64,000 bases of DNA, from assembly GCF_004216955.1 (NCBI RefSeq), contig NZ_SGXL01000001.1, forward strand, positions 1,049,034 through 1,113,033, written 5' to 3'. The notes beneath the pieces are model-generated. The model had not been told where the DNA came from and ran no database searches. It saw only the letters and a list, made by a program, of their open reading frames with translations. This DNA comes from Fictibacillus sp. BK138 (GTDB lineage: Bacteria > Bacillota > Bacilli > Bacillales > Fictibacillaceae). Numbering within the stretch: position 1 is the stretch's first letter; the number at the start of each line of letters is the position of its first letter. Below, piece after piece: positions 18,070 to 26,689 of the stretch. The position numbers and the translations under genes were made by a program.

Positions 18070-18095
18070 GACACTATTTCCTAGGGAATAGTGTC
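18070..18095. terminator. Inverted repeat between ytmP and ytzH
   Basis: GACACTATT (18070-18078) pairs with AATAGTGTC (18087-18095) between two convergent genes. T-runs are weak, so efficiency is uncertain. Confidence 0.6.
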
Positions 18096-18380
18096 TTAAT
18101 ATGGATGGTGTGTCTGAATCGTATTAATCCAAGATTCCAGATGTGGAAGATGATTAGAGATATGTTCTTCCAGGTGTTGATGCGAGGAACCAGTATGACT
18201 GTATTCATTAATATTTGCTAGAATATTCCTAACTTCTTCGTGAATTTCACCATTTTCAATCAAATGTGCAGCTAAGCGTTCAATTTGTGCACATTCTGAT
18301 GGTGAACCGGCACAATCCGTGTAATGGTCTTGCAGTAGATCTCTGATTATATGCAATTGATCATTATGATTTAATGGCAT
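18096..18380 (-). CDS. ytzH: YtzH-like protein
   Basis: A 94-residue helical, His-rich soluble protein (PLNHNDQLHIIRDLLQDHY...) matching the YtzH family at its conserved site between ytmP and trmB. Function is unknown. ATG 18380 lies about 10 nt after AAAGGA; the upstream ATG at 18392 directly abuts that site. Two cysteines in CAGSPSEC could be redox or metal ligands, but this is not established. Confidence 0.82.
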   Translation of the reverse strand: MPLNHNDQLHIIRDLLQDHYTDCAGSPSECAQIERLAAHLIENGEIHEEVRNILANINEYSHTGSSHQHLEEHISNHLPHLESWINTIQTHHPY

Positions 18381-18503
18381 TTTGCTGCACATCCTTTCAT
18401 TGCATAGGTTATGGAGTTAAGAAAAAAATATCCTTGAAATATAAAACGGTTTTAATAAATATCATCCATGTAAAAAACATAAAGTAAGACGGGAGAAATT
18501 GTT

Positions 18504-19145
18504 ATGCGTCAACGGTATAAGCCTTGGGCTAAAGAAAAATTATTGGACAACCCCGAAGTAGTATCACTTGAACCTGAATCCATGAAAGGAAAGTGGAGTT
18601 CTTTCTTTGGGAATGATCATCCGATTCATATAGAAGTTGGAACTGGTAAAGGTCAGTTTATTAAAGGCATGGGTAAACAGAACCCATCGATTAATTATTT
18701 GGGAATGGAGCTTTATGACAGCATCATTATTACTGCATTGGACAGAATTCTAGAAGATGGGACGTCCAATGTTAAATTAATTCGTGCAGATGCCACCCAT
18801 ATCTTAGATTATTTTGAAACGGGAGAAATTGATCGTGTTTATCTTAATTTCTCTGATCCATGGCCAAAGAAAAAACATGCAAAAAGAAGACTTACACATG
18901 AAAGCTTCTTAGAACGTTATGAAACCATCCTAAAAAAACAGGGTGAGATTCATTTTAAGACGGATAACCAAGGTCTATTTGAATATTCACTTCACAGTAT
19001 GTCTAAATACGGCATGATTTTTCAGGATGTCAGTCTTGATCTCCATAAAAGCGGCATGGAAGATAACGTAATGACTGAATATGAAGAAAAGTTTTCCGAA
19101 AAAGGATTTCGTATATACCGAATGGAAGCTCAATTTCGTTCATGA
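18504..19145 (+). CDS. trmB: tRNA (guanine-46-N7)-methyltransferase TrmB
   Basis: A 213-residue SAM-dependent methyltransferase that makes m7G46 in tRNA. The SAM motif [14 protein letters not shown] and the signature [16 protein letters not shown] are intact, and the length equals B. subtilis TrmB. ATG 18504 follows CGGGAGAAATT. Confidence 0.95.
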   Translation: MRQRYKPWAKEKLLDNPEVVSLEPESMKGKWSSFFGNDHPIHIEVGTGKGQFIKGMGKQNPSINYLGMELYDSIIITALDRILEDGTSNVKLIRADATHILDYFETGEIDRVYLNFSDPWPKKKHAKRRLTHESFLERYETILKKQGEIHFKTDNQGLFEYSLHSMSKYGMIFQDVSLDLHKSGMEDNVMTEYEEKFSEKGFRIYRMEAQFRS

Positions 19146-19174
19146 AAAACTCGGTGATGGTACCGGGTTTTTCT
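19145..19174 (+). terminator. Terminator of trmB
   Basis: AAAAACTCGGT pairs with ACCGGGTTTTT (one wobble), followed by TCTTTT, immediately after the trmB stop. Confidence 0.85.
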
Positions 19175-19237
19175 TTTATTCCGAATCAAGTTCTTATGAT
19201 ACACTTGTAAAAGGAGTGAAGAGAAAGGAGACTTGAT

Positions 19238-20077
19238 ATGGATCAGTGGAAAATTGGCGAGATCACATTAACTTGGCTTGATGGCGGAGTAACGCATATG
19301 GATGGCGGTGCAATGTTTGGTGTTGTTCCAAAACCTTTGTGGGAAAAAAGATATCCCGTTAATGAAAAAAACCAGATTGAGTTAAGAACAGAGCCCATTC
19401 TTATTCAAGGACTTGGAGGTAAAAATATCTTAATTGAGTCTGGAATTGGGGCTGGTAAATTAACGGATAAGCAACTAAGAAACTATGGTGTTTCTGAAGA
19501 GTCTCTAATTCATAAGAGCCTTGAAAAAGAAGGTCTGACTCCTGGTGATATTGATATCGTCCTCATGACACATATGCATTTTGATCATGCATGCGGACTT
19601 TCCATGTGGAAAGAAGATAAATTGGTACCTGTTTTCGAAAACGCTGTCATCTACACATCGGAAATAGAATGGAAAGAGCTTAAAAACCCTAATGTACGTT
19701 CTAAAAATACATACTGGAGTGAAAATTGGGAGCCGATTGCCCACCAAGTTAAGACCTTTGAAAAAGAGATAATACCTTTAGATGGAATTAAGATGATTCA
19801 TACCGGCGGTCATAGTGATGGCCATTCGATCATCGAGCTGACTGTTGGCAGCGAAAAGATCTATCATTTAGGTGATATCATGCCAACTCACGCTCATCAT
19901 AATCCACTTTGGGTTTTAGCCTATGATGATTATCCCATGACATCTATTTTTGCAAAGCAGGAATGGATCAAACCAGATACATGGTATTTCTTTTATCATG
20001 ATTGCATTTACAGAGCAGTAAAGTGGGATGTAGATGGGAACTTATTGGAAAGAGTACCTCGTTCTCCAAAAATGTGA
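19238..20077 (+). CDS. ytnP: Metallo-beta-lactamase fold lactonase YtnP
   Basis: A 279-residue MBL-fold hydrolase. The dinuclear zinc motif H112-M-H114-F-D116-H117 is present, with later ligands in TGGHSDGH and [11 protein letters not shown]. subtilis YtnP degrades N-acyl homoserine lactones and interferes with signalling of other bacteria. N-terminal [13 protein letters not shown] is typical. ATG 19238 follows AAAGGAGA. Location next to trmB is conserved. Confidence 0.9.
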   Translation: MDQWKIGEITLTWLDGGVTHMDGGAMFGVVPKPLWEKRYPVNEKNQIELRTEPILIQGLGGKNILIESGIGAGKLTDKQLRNYGVSEESLIHKSLEKEGLTPGDIDIVLMTHMHFDHACGLSMWKEDKLVPVFENAVIYTSEIEWKELKNPNVRSKNTYWSENWEPIAHQVKTFEKEIIPLDGIKMIHTGGHSDGHSIIELTVGSEKIYHLGDIMPTHAHHNPLWVLAYDDYPMTSIFAKQEWIKPDTWYFFYHDCIYRAVKWDVDGNLLERVPRSPKM

Positions 20078-20206
20078 AAAAAAAGTCATACAATTTCCAT
20101 TTTCAAGTGAATGTCGAAATCGACAGGATATGTTAAAATATGAAAGGTATGAAATTATATATTTTCTTTAAGCAATTTTAGAGGTGAATTGAAAGGGGAT
20201 TAAAAA

Positions 20207-20743
20207 ATGAAAAAGCAGTTAATTGCCATGTTTACCGTTTTTGCGCTGTTTTTGTCTATAGGATCTTTTGCATCCGCAGACACTGCAACTGATGAAATGA
20301 AGAAGACGATTGAAAAAGGAATTAAAAGTAAGCACAAAGATTTAAAATCAGGTTCACTAACGTTGTCTGACGTTCAATCTTTTCCAAATGAAGACCCTGA
20401 GTTAGAGGCTTCTGAGGTTACAGTTGCCATTGCAAATTACGATACTGTAAGAGATAATATTTTTTATTTCGATCATACAGAAGTTGTTTTTTACGATGCA
20501 GACAAGAATGAATTATTAGCCGAAGGTGCAGTTGCAAAAGCTAATGATAAGATTAAAGATTATAAAAAGAAGCATGAATCTGATCTAGGTACTCATATGG
20601 ATGTTATTGTTGTTACGGCATTATTGTTTGTCTTAATCATTGTACCGTTATTTATTCTGACTGTTTGGGAAAAGCGTCAGTACCTTACTACAAAATTCAA
20701 GATAGAGAACAATCTTTACAACCAAGATAGTCTTTATCGTTAA
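20207..20743 (+). CDS. Secreted, membrane-anchored protein of unknown function
   Basis: A 178-residue protein with a signal peptide (MKKQLIAMFTVFALFLSIG, likely cut after ASA at about residue 25), an extracytoplasmic domain of about 100 residues rich in Lys and Asp, and a C-terminal transmembrane helix at about 128-152 (VIVVTALLFVLIIVPLFIL). A short basic and polar cytoplasmic tail follows. I do not recognise a family. The layout suggests a sensor, anchor or assembly factor, but nothing in the sequence shows which. ATG 20207 follows AAAGGGG. Terminated by a strong hairpin. Confidence 0.75.
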   Translation: MKKQLIAMFTVFALFLSIGSFASADTATDEMKKTIEKGIKSKHKDLKSGSLTLSDVQSFPNEDPELEASEVTVAIANYDTVRDNIFYFDHTEVVFYDADKNELLAEGAVAKANDKIKDYKKKHESDLGTHMDVIVVTALLFVLIIVPLFILTVWEKRQYLTTKFKIENNLYNQDSLYR

Positions 20744-20746
20744 GAA

Positions 20747-20795
20747 CAAAGCCCCGATCGGCCGAATAACCGATACGGGGCTTGTTTTTTTATTT
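20747..20795. terminator. Strong bidirectional terminator
   Basis: AAGCCCCGATCGG (20749-20761) pairs with CCGATACGGGGCTTG (20770-20784), with one bulge. A long T-run follows into the 3' end of ytzB. Confidence 0.9.
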
Positions 20796-21098
20796 TTCTT
20801 CCAATTGTAGAAGTGTTCCTGTTCTTGCATCAATCAGAAATTCATAATGTACGGGGGCATTTCCATAACTTGAATCAGAAAAGCCGCCTTTATAAACTGT
20901 GTATGGAAGACCAAAAACAGAAGTGCTTTCCCGATTTACTAAAATCCATGAGCCTGAAATATTATAGGTTTGAGTTGCTTTTTCTTTTAACATTTTTAAG
21001 GCTTTCTCGGGTGAGAGCCACTCTGTTTGTTTTTTAGTGACTGCATATCCTACTGCAGCACCTGCAAGTCCAGCAAAGATCAGGTTTCTCCAATTCAT
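20790..21098 (-). CDS. ytzB: PepSY-like small membrane-anchored protein YtzB
   Basis: A 102-residue protein with an N-terminal membrane anchor (NLIFAGLAGAAVGYAV) and a PepSY-like domain (SPEKALKMLKEKA... then YEFLIDARTGTLLQLEEK). Matches B. subtilis YtzB in length and neighbourhood. PepSY domains are thought to modulate peptidases, but YtzB has no known activity. ATG 21098 lies 9 nt from AAGGTGG (21108-21114 on this strand); other in-frame ATGs are too close or too far. Confidence 0.82.
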   Translation of the reverse strand: MNWRNLIFAGLAGAAVGYAVTKKQTEWLSPEKALKMLKEKATQTYNISGSWILVNRESTSVFGLPYTVYKGGFSDSSYGNAPVHYEFLIDARTGTLLQLEEK

Positions 21099-21203
21099 AA
21101 TCATTAACCACCTTATGTAGAGTTTCATTTCTTCTATTTTTTAGTATAACAAAGAAAAGCCTTCTTTTTCTTCTCTGTTTTTGTTAAGATACTCATGATA
21201 CAG

Positions 21204-21300
21204 ATGGAGGGTTCGCGATTCCCACCCCTCCTAAAACAAAACTAGGGAGCGTGAAGAATGATTTTCCACACTCTCTGCATGTGCAGAGATTTTTTTGTTT
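21204..21300 (+). promoter_or_regulatory. preQ1-I riboswitch with terminator, controlling queDEC
   Basis: Aptamer: P1 pairs GGAGG (21206-21210) with CCTCC (21227-21231); an A-rich tail follows, and TCCC in the loop (21220-21223) can form the pseudoknot with GGGA (21245-21248). A terminator hairpin follows (TCTCTGC 21272-21278 / GCAGAGA 21283-21289, then T-run). GGGAGCGTG (21245-21253) can instead pair with CACACTCTC (21267-21275), with one mismatch, which would break the terminator stem. Ligand binding would hold GGGA in the pseudoknot and favour termination, so high preQ1 switches the operon off. Confidence 0.88.
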
Positions 21301-21330
21301 TCGTGCTCTCCATTGAAAGGATGAACTGGA

Positions 21331-21804
21331 ATGACTTATAAAATTCCAAAAGATGTTCAAATGCTTGACCGTGATATACAGCGTGAGCAATTAAAATATC
21401 ACAACAAACGTGTTGCTGTCTGCAAAGAATTTACGTTTGATGCAGCCCACCATCTTCACTGTTATGAGGGTAAATGTAAAAACCTTCATGGCCACACATA
21501 TAAACTTGTTATCACGATGAGTGGCTATGTGAATGAGATCGGTATAGCAGTGGATTTTGGAGAAATTAAAGAAATTTTTAAAAAAGCAATTGATGAAAAG
21601 CTTGATCATAGATACTTAAACGAAGTGCTTCCTCCAATGAATACCACGGCTGAAAATATGGTTGTATGGATCTGGGAACAGATTGATGCTGAATTAAAAG
21701 AAAGAGGATTATCTGCACAGGGGCACAGAATCGAAGAATTAAAACTGTATGAAACGCCAACAAGTTATGCCGTTATAAAAAGAGAATGGATGGTGGGAGA
21801 ATGA
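21331..21804 (+). CDS. queD: 6-carboxy-5,6,7,8-tetrahydropterin synthase QueD
   Basis: A 157-residue enzyme converting 7,8-dihydroneopterin triphosphate to 6-carboxytetrahydropterin, the second step of queuosine synthesis. Zinc-binding histidines lie in FDAAHHL and NLHGHTY, the catalytic Cys is in CKNLHGH, and LDHRYLNE is conserved. A roughly 30-residue N-terminal extension precedes the core. ATG 21331 follows GAAAGGA. First gene of the queDEC operon; the stop overlaps the queE start. Confidence 0.93.
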   Translation: MTYKIPKDVQMLDRDIQREQLKYHNKRVAVCKEFTFDAAHHLHCYEGKCKNLHGHTYKLVITMSGYVNEIGIAVDFGEIKEIFKKAIDEKLDHRYLNEVLPPMNTTAENMVVWIWEQIDAELKERGLSAQGHRIEELKLYETPTSYAVIKREWMVGE

Positions 21805-22529
21805 AATCATTTGTTCTGCCGTCTAAAGACATCTGGAGAAATTGGAAACTACCGATGGTTGAAATCTTTGAAACAGTAGAAGGTGAAGGACTCCAGGCAG
21901 GTTATCCCACTGTATTTGTTAGAGTCTTCCATTGTAATCTGCGGTGTACTTGGTGCGACACAACTTACAGTTATGCACCTGCAAAGCCTGAATTTGAAGC
22001 AACGATCGATGAGATAATTTCAACTATAAAATCTTTCCGATCCTCCCGTATTTGTTTCACCGGAGGAGAACCGCTCATTCATCGAGAAAAGTCTGCAGCT
22101 TTGCTTATGGCAATGGCTGATTTAGATCACATCGAAGATATTCATATTGAAACAAATGGTGCTATTGATTTAGAACCTTTTGAAAATCTTCGTAATTCTC
22201 ACCCCGAACTTCAAAGGAAAATGAGGTTTGTTATGGATTACAAGCTTCCTGCCTCTGGAGAGATGGAGAAAATGAATCTGGATAACTTTAAGGAACTTCA
22301 AAATCAGGATGAGATTAAATTTGTAATCGGATCAGAAGAAGATTTTGAAATTACAAAGCAAGTGGTGGAGCAGCATTATCGGAAAGGGCAAATTTGTGTG
22401 AGTCCGGTTTGGGAAAGTATGCCGCCAAGAAGACTAGTGGAACTTTTATTAGAAAGCCATTTGCCGAATGCTAAGCTAAGTTTGCAGCTTCATAAAGTAA
22501 TCTGGCACCCAGAAGAGAGAGGGGTTTAA
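21801..22529 (+). CDS. queE: 7-carboxy-7-deazaguanine synthase QueE
   Basis: A 242-residue radical SAM enzyme that forms the deazapurine ring. The cluster motif is C45-x3-C49-x2-C52 (FHCNLRCTWCDTTY), preceded by EIFETVEGEGLQAG, which binds substrate. FTGGEPLIH is the SAM-binding GGE motif. ATG 21801 forms an ATGA overlap with queD and has GGGAG upstream, so translational coupling is likely; the ATG at 21786 lacks a site. Confidence 0.93.
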   Translation: MKSFVLPSKDIWRNWKLPMVEIFETVEGEGLQAGYPTVFVRVFHCNLRCTWCDTTYSYAPAKPEFEATIDEIISTIKSFRSSRICFTGGEPLIHREKSAALLMAMADLDHIEDIHIETNGAIDLEPFENLRNSHPELQRKMRFVMDYKLPASGEMEKMNLDNFKELQNQDEIKFVIGSEEDFEITKQVVEQHYRKGQICVSPVWESMPPRRLVELLLESHLPNAKLSLQLHKVIWHPEERGV

Positions 22530-22533
22530 TTGC

Positions 22534-23205
22534 ATGAGTAAAAAGGCAGTTATTGTCCTTAGCGGAGGACTTGATAGCACAACATGTATGGGCATCGCGA
22601 AAGCGGAAGGCTATGATCTTTATCCTATTACGTTTCATTATGGACAGCGTCACAATCGCGAAGTAGAACAGGCCATTGAAGTTGGTAAGTACTATGACGT
22701 TGCTGATCATAGAATCGTTGACCTGACTTTCTTAAAAGATATAGGCGGAAGTGCTTTAACAGATGAGACTTTAGATGTTCCGACTGAGGCTGAAGACGGC
22801 ATTCCGGTCACATATGTTCCTGCCCGAAATATGATATTCTTGGCATTAGCGAGTGCGTATGCAGAAGTAATAGGTGCAACAGCCGTTTATACAGGAGTAT
22901 CTGCTGTTGATTACAGCGGATACCCAGACTGCAGGCCAGAATTTATTCAGAGCATGGAAGAGACGATTAACCTCGCGACGAAAGCGGGTGTTACAGGAAA
23001 GAACATCCTTGTGAAAACCCCTTTGATTAACCTTTCCAAAAAGGAAACGATCGAAGCAGGTTTATCTCTTAACGTGCCTTACGAATTAACAACCTCTTGT
23101 TACAACGGAAAAGAATCAGCATGTGGTAAATGTGACAGCTGTCTGCTCCGTCTTAAAGGGTTTAAAGAAGCAGGTTCTTTTGATCCGATCGTATATGAAA
23201 ACTAA
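22534..23205 (+). CDS. queC: 7-cyano-7-deazaguanine synthase QueC
   Basis: A 223-residue ATP-dependent enzyme converting carboxydeazaguanine to preQ0 with ammonia. The PP-loop SGGLDSTT is at residues 10-17. Four zinc-binding cysteines lie in SCYNGKESACGKCDSCLLRL near the C-terminus. ATG 22534, 4 bp after queE. Last gene of the riboswitch-controlled operon; the reductase gene queF is separate, at 30.4 kb. Confidence 0.95.
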   Translation: MSKKAVIVLSGGLDSTTCMGIAKAEGYDLYPITFHYGQRHNREVEQAIEVGKYYDVADHRIVDLTFLKDIGGSALTDETLDVPTEAEDGIPVTYVPARNMIFLALASAYAEVIGATAVYTGVSAVDYSGYPDCRPEFIQSMEETINLATKAGVTGKNILVKTPLINLSKKETIEAGLSLNVPYELTTSCYNGKESACGKCDSCLLRLKGFKEAGSFDPIVYEN

Positions 23206-23226
23206 ACCATATTCATAAACCTAGAA

Positions 23227-23289
23227 AACCCCTTCTGATAAAGTGTACAATAAACATGTACATAGGATTATTTAGAAGGGGTTGTTTTT
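23227..23289 (+). terminator. Hairpin after queC containing the ytoP ribosome binding site
   Basis: AACCCCTTCT (23227-23236) pairs with AGAAGGGGTT (23274-23283), and an inner GTGTACA/TGTACAT pair may form. A T-rich stretch follows. The 3' arm contains AGAAGGGG, the ribosome binding site of ytoP at 23293. This is the same arrangement as at 994-1054. Confidence 0.6.
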
Positions 23290-23292
23290 ATT

Positions 23293-24366
23293 ATGAATAA
23301 AGAAACACTCGCATTGTTTAAAACATTGACGGAGATGCCTGCCGCACCAGGATTTGAAAGAGATCTTCGCAAGTTTGTCCGCCAAGAGATCGAACCTTTT
23401 TCTGATGAAATTATTCAAGACGGACTAGGGAGTATTTTCGGAGTAAAAAAAGGTAACGGCGGTCCTAAGATCATGGTTGCAGGCCATATGGATGAAGTCG
23501 GTTTTATGGTTACAAAGATCACGAAGAACGGGATGCTGAAGTTTCAGGAACTGGGAGGATGGTGGAGCCAAGTTCTTTTGGCACAGCGGGTAAATATATA
23601 CACAGATTCTGGAGAAGTGATTACAGGGATTATTGGATCAACTCCTCCGCACCTTCTTTCAGAGGATCAACGAAATAGACCGATGGGCATTAAGAATATG
23701 TATATTGATATCGGAGCAGATGATGATAAAGATGCTTTTAACATGGGAGTCAGACCGGGTCAGCAAATCGTTCCAATCTGTCCTTTCACTCCAATGACGA
23801 ACCCTAAAAAGATTATGGCAAAAGCTTGGGATAACCGTTATGGTGTCGGGCTTGCGATCGAATTATTAAAAGAACTGAAAGACGAAACTCTTCCGAACGA
23901 ACTATACAGCGGTGCAACAGTGCAGGAAGAAGTAGGACTTAGAGGATCAAAGACAGCTGCCAATTTAATTCAGCCAGATTTATTCTTTGCACTTGATGCG
24001 AGTCCTGCAAATGACATGATGGGTGATAAAAGTGAGTTTGGCCAGCTAGGAAAAGGTGCATTGTTAAGAATTCTAGACCGAACAATGGTTACACACAGAG
24101 GCATGAAAGAGTTTATTTTAGATACGGCTGAAACAAATAATATTCCATATCAATATTTTATCTCGCAGGGCGGAACAGATGCTGGAAGTGTACACGTATC
24201 AGGAAACGGTGTACCTTCTGCAGTCATTGGGATTTGTTCCCGTTATATTCATACACATGCTTCAATTATTCATATTGACGATTATGCAGCTGCAAAAGAA
24301 CTGCTGGTTAAATTAATTAAAACTGCAGATGCTTCTACGCTTCAAACAATCTTAGAAAACAGTTAA
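23293..24366 (+). CDS. ytoP: M42 family aminopeptidase YtoP
   Basis: A 357-residue dinuclear-metal aminopeptidase (glutamyl/tetrahedral aminopeptidase family). Metal ligands and catalytic residues are in [25 protein letters not shown] and ALDASP; QGGTDAG and RYIHTHASI complete the site. Length equals B. subtilis YtoP. Cytoplasmic, probably finishing peptide degradation. ATG 23293 uses AGAAGGGG in a hairpin arm. A DUF84 gene follows after 14 bp. Confidence 0.92.
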   Translation: MNKETLALFKTLTEMPAAPGFERDLRKFVRQEIEPFSDEIIQDGLGSIFGVKKGNGGPKIMVAGHMDEVGFMVTKITKNGMLKFQELGGWWSQVLLAQRVNIYTDSGEVITGIIGSTPPHLLSEDQRNRPMGIKNMYIDIGADDDKDAFNMGVRPGQQIVPICPFTPMTNPKKIMAKAWDNRYGVGLAIELLKELKDETLPNELYSGATVQEEVGLRGSKTAANLIQPDLFFALDASPANDMMGDKSEFGQLGKGALLRILDRTMVTHRGMKEFILDTAETNNIPYQYFISQGGTDAGSVHVSGNGVPSAVIGICSRYIHTHASIIHIDDYAAAKELLVKLIKTADASTLQTILENS

Positions 24367-24380
24367 GGGTTGAATGTACA

Positions 24381-24893
24381 ATGAAAATTGGAATTGGATC
24401 ATCGAATCCCGCAAAAATCAAAGCGGCTGATGTTTTCTTAAATTACTTTGAGAATGCAGAGCTCGCTGTCTTTTCTTCTGATTCCCTTGTTTCCTCACAG
24501 CCGTTTACTGATGAAGAAACAAAAACTGGTGCAGTCAATCGTGCAAAAGATTGTGTAAAGCAAGGTGCTGCAATCGGTTTTGGGTTTGAGGGTGGAGTAA
24601 TGGAAATGGAAGATGGTATGTATTTAAGTAATTGGGGAGCAGTTGCGGACAGTCAAGGTAACATTCTTACTGCCGCTGGAGCCAGAATCTTGCTCCCATC
24701 TTCTATAGTTGAGGGATTGCGCCATGGCAAGGAACTCGGACAGTTAATGGGTGAGTTGACAAATGATCCGGAAATCAGGAAAAAGGATGGGGCAATCGGC
24801 GTGTTTACAGCTGGACATCTATCCAGAGGTGAAATGTTTTCTCATATTGCAACAATCCTGTTAGGTCAGTATGTGTATATGAATAATAAGTAA
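24381..24893 (+). CDS. DUF84 (YjjX-like) non-canonical purine NTP phosphatase
   Basis: A 170-residue protein of the YjjX/inosine-xanthosine triphosphatase family, expected to remove ITP and XTP from the nucleotide pool. It starts MKIGIGSSNPAKIKA, the nucleotide-binding loop, and has FGFEGGVMEMEDGMYLSNW in the core and LSRGEMFSHIATILL at the C-terminus. ATG 24381 follows ytoP closely, so the two are probably one transcript. Confidence 0.85.
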   Translation: MKIGIGSSNPAKIKAADVFLNYFENAELAVFSSDSLVSSQPFTDEETKTGAVNRAKDCVKQGAAIGFGFEGGVMEMEDGMYLSNWGAVADSQGNILTAAGARILLPSSIVEGLRHGKELGQLMGELTNDPEIRKKDGAIGVFTAGHLSRGEMFSHIATILLGQYVYMNNK

Positions 24894-24897
24894 AAGA

Positions 24898-24922
24898 AGT
24901 GTCTCGTTTAGAGGCGCTTTTT
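24898..24922 (+). terminator. Terminator after the DUF84 gene
   Basis: AGTGTCTC pairs with GAGGCGCT (two G-U pairs) around GTTTA, followed by TTTTTCTTTT. Confidence 0.8.
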
Positions 24923-25080
24923 CTTTTGGGTGTTATTGTATAATTTGCTGTCCCTGAGTCTGTTAGTAAGCAAAATATTGTGAGAAGGATATTTAGGGAG
25001 CTTACGCGCCGTTCTAGCGGCATTTCGCACGCACTTTGGATTTTACAATCTAGTTCTTTTGTGAAAAAAACAAAAAAATT

Positions 25081-25195
25081 AGTGACTGTACAAAAATGGC
25101 TGGTAACCGAACAAAAATTAGAGCTGACCGAACAAAAAAATGGTGTAACCGAACAATTTTTCACCTCAACCGAACAAAAAAATAATCACATCAAA
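25081..25195. repeat. 21-bp array, five units (ACCGAACAAAAA type)
   Basis: ACAAAAA or ACAATTT elements begin at 25090, 25111, 25132, 25153 and 25174, exactly 21 bp apart. Each is preceded by ACCGA (ACTGT in the first) and followed by about 9 variable bases. The unit is the reverse complement of the 11.07-kb array unit. It is the only array here between co-directional genes. The flanks (24923-25080 and 25250-25372) show no gene I can support. Confidence 0.85.
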
Positions 25196-25213
25196 ATATG
25201 TCCGCCTGAAATT

Positions 25214-25246
25214 GACACTTCTCTTTTAAAGTGACAGTGTCTTTTT
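25214..25246 (+). terminator. Possible terminator downstream of the 25.1-kb array
   Basis: GACACT (25214-25219) pairs with AGTGTC (25236-25241) followed by TTTTT. A nested CACTT/AAGTG pair competes, so the structure is uncertain. Confidence 0.4.
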
Positions 25247-25372
25247 CATGTGCTGACTTTTTGCAGCTCTCGCTTAAACTTTAGTATGAATTGACTGCAG
25301 AAAAACATATGAGAATAGAATGATTTGCAGTGTTCTGGGCAGATTAGAAACAAAAATGTTAGGCGGATTACT

Positions 25373-26398
25373 TTGAATACATTGTTGAAGAGGATTTTAC
25401 TAGTCACCTTAATCGTTGTTGCCTGTTTCTCCGTTTGGATAGGATATGAGACAAGACCGGTCGCAGGAAGGGCAGAAAAACCTTTTATTCTTAAAGAGCA
25501 GACCGATTTCCCCAAGCTTGCTGAGAAGTTAGAGAAAGAAGGATTTATAAGAAATAAGTTTCTTTTTTCTATATATGGAACCTTAACAGGCAAAAAGTCC
25601 AAGATTGCTGCAGGTGAACACACATTAAAATATGGTTCGGATTACAAAGATTTATTTGCAGATCTCTCTACACTAGACCAAGAAACCGAAGCTGTAGAAA
25701 TTGTAATCCCTGAAGGTATAACGGTCATAGAAATTGCTGACAGGTTAAGTAAAAAGGGTATCACATCAAGAGATGGATTTATTAAAAAGGCCAGCACGTG
25801 GGATAGCTTAAGAGAAGATCAATTGAAGAGTTTACAATTAGAAGAAAAGAAACTAAAGAAGGGAACAAAGTATGCGATGGAAGGCATTTTGTTTCCAGAC
25901 ACTTATTTCTTTGAAAAACAGCTTGATGCTGAAGAAGTAATCCGTCAAATGACAGATCGTTTTATTGAAAAAACACATTCTATTGCAATAAAGACCGATC
26001 AAACACCATATGAGTGGATAACACTTGCTTCGATTATTGAAAAAGAAGCATTGTTGAATAAAGAGAAACCTGTAATTGCAGGTGTTTTTATGAACAGAAT
26101 TCAAGATAGCAAAAAGCTTCAATCCTGTTCAACAGTCCAATATTTGCTGGACAAACCTAAAGCTACATTGCGGAGAAAGGACTTGAAAATAAAAAGCCCC
26201 TACAATACTTATTTAAATGCAGGACTCCCGCCTGGACCGATTGCCAGCCCTGATCTTCATTCCTTAAAAGCTGCAGCTGATCCTGAGGAACACGATTATT
26301 ATTATTTCGTTGCTAAACAGGACGGTACATGGAGTCATTATTTTTCGAAAACGTATAAGGAACACCGAAAATATACTAATTTGAGCGGGAATTATTAA
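25373..26398 (+). CDS. mltG: Endolytic murein transglycosylase MltG (YceG-like)
   Basis: A 341-residue membrane-bound lytic transglycosylase that cuts nascent glycan strands. An N-terminal TM helix at about 7-25 (ILLVTLIVVACFSVWIG) is followed by a LysM-like region and the YceG domain. The catalytic Glu is E223 in ASIIEKEA, corresponding to E218 in E. coli, and the MNRI and SPYNTY segments are conserved. The TTG at 25373 is chosen because the membrane helix then starts normally. mltG is not in this place in B. subtilis, so this may be a relocated or second copy. Confidence 0.88.
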   Translation: MNTLLKRILLVTLIVVACFSVWIGYETRPVAGRAEKPFILKEQTDFPKLAEKLEKEGFIRNKFLFSIYGTLTGKKSKIAAGEHTLKYGSDYKDLFADLSTLDQETEAVEIVIPEGITVIEIADRLSKKGITSRDGFIKKASTWDSLREDQLKSLQLEEKKLKKGTKYAMEGILFPDTYFFEKQLDAEEVIRQMTDRFIEKTHSIAIKTDQTPYEWITLASIIEKEALLNKEKPVIAGVFMNRIQDSKKLQSCSTVQYLLDKPKATLRRKDLKIKSPYNTYLNAGLPPGPIASPDLHSLKAAADPEEHDYYYFVAKQDGTWSHYFSKTYKEHRKYTNLSGNY

Positions 26399-26432
26399 AT
26401 ATACGTGATTAATTTCAACCCGCACGTGTAAA

Positions 26433-26586
26433 GAAGCGGTTCTTTGAGCGGAAAAAGAGGATTTTGAGCGAAACTAGAGCTAGTTTGAGCGGAACGAGCG
26501 CATTTTGAGCGTAACTCAGCGTTTTTGAGCGAAACTCAATAATTCTGAGCGAACGTGTAATAAATATAAGAACACGTACCGTAAAC
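26433..26586. repeat. 20/21-bp array (TTGAGCGRAAC type) with conserved tail
   Basis: GAGCG begins at 26446, 26466, 26487, 26507, 26527 and 26547. After each constant TTTGAGCGgAAC come about 10 bases that differ between units. The last constant half runs into a tail at 26552-26585, AACGTGTAATAAATATAAGA then ACACGTACCGTAAA, which recurs at 37834 and 60346. The tail holds an inverted repeat ACGTGT/ACACGT. It lies between the convergent genes mltG and the chemoreceptor. Confidence 0.9.
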
Positions 26587-26631
26587 CTTCTGTCGCGTTG
26601 TTTTCTCCTACAAAGATGCAAACTCAAATAA

Positions 26632-26680
26632 AAAGAGGTATGACTTCAAAAGTTTTTACTTTTGAGTCAACCTCTTTGTT
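26632..26680. terminator. Bidirectional terminator between mltG and the chemoreceptor gene
   Basis: AAAGAGGTATGACTTCAAAAG pairs with CTTTTGAGTCAACCTCTTT around TTTTTA, with one small bulge. A strong stem on both strands. Confidence 0.9.
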
Positions 26681-26689
26681 TAAAACCTA

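Noticed and set aside
24980-25234. 84-residue frame
   Set aside because: Translation of the 21-bp array (a multiple of 3 keeps the frame open), giving a periodic EQK-type peptide; not a gene.
26433-26586. CRISPR array
   Set aside because: Units are 20-21 bp in total and the constant part is only ~10 nt; no cas genes in the window; constant halves differ between loci.
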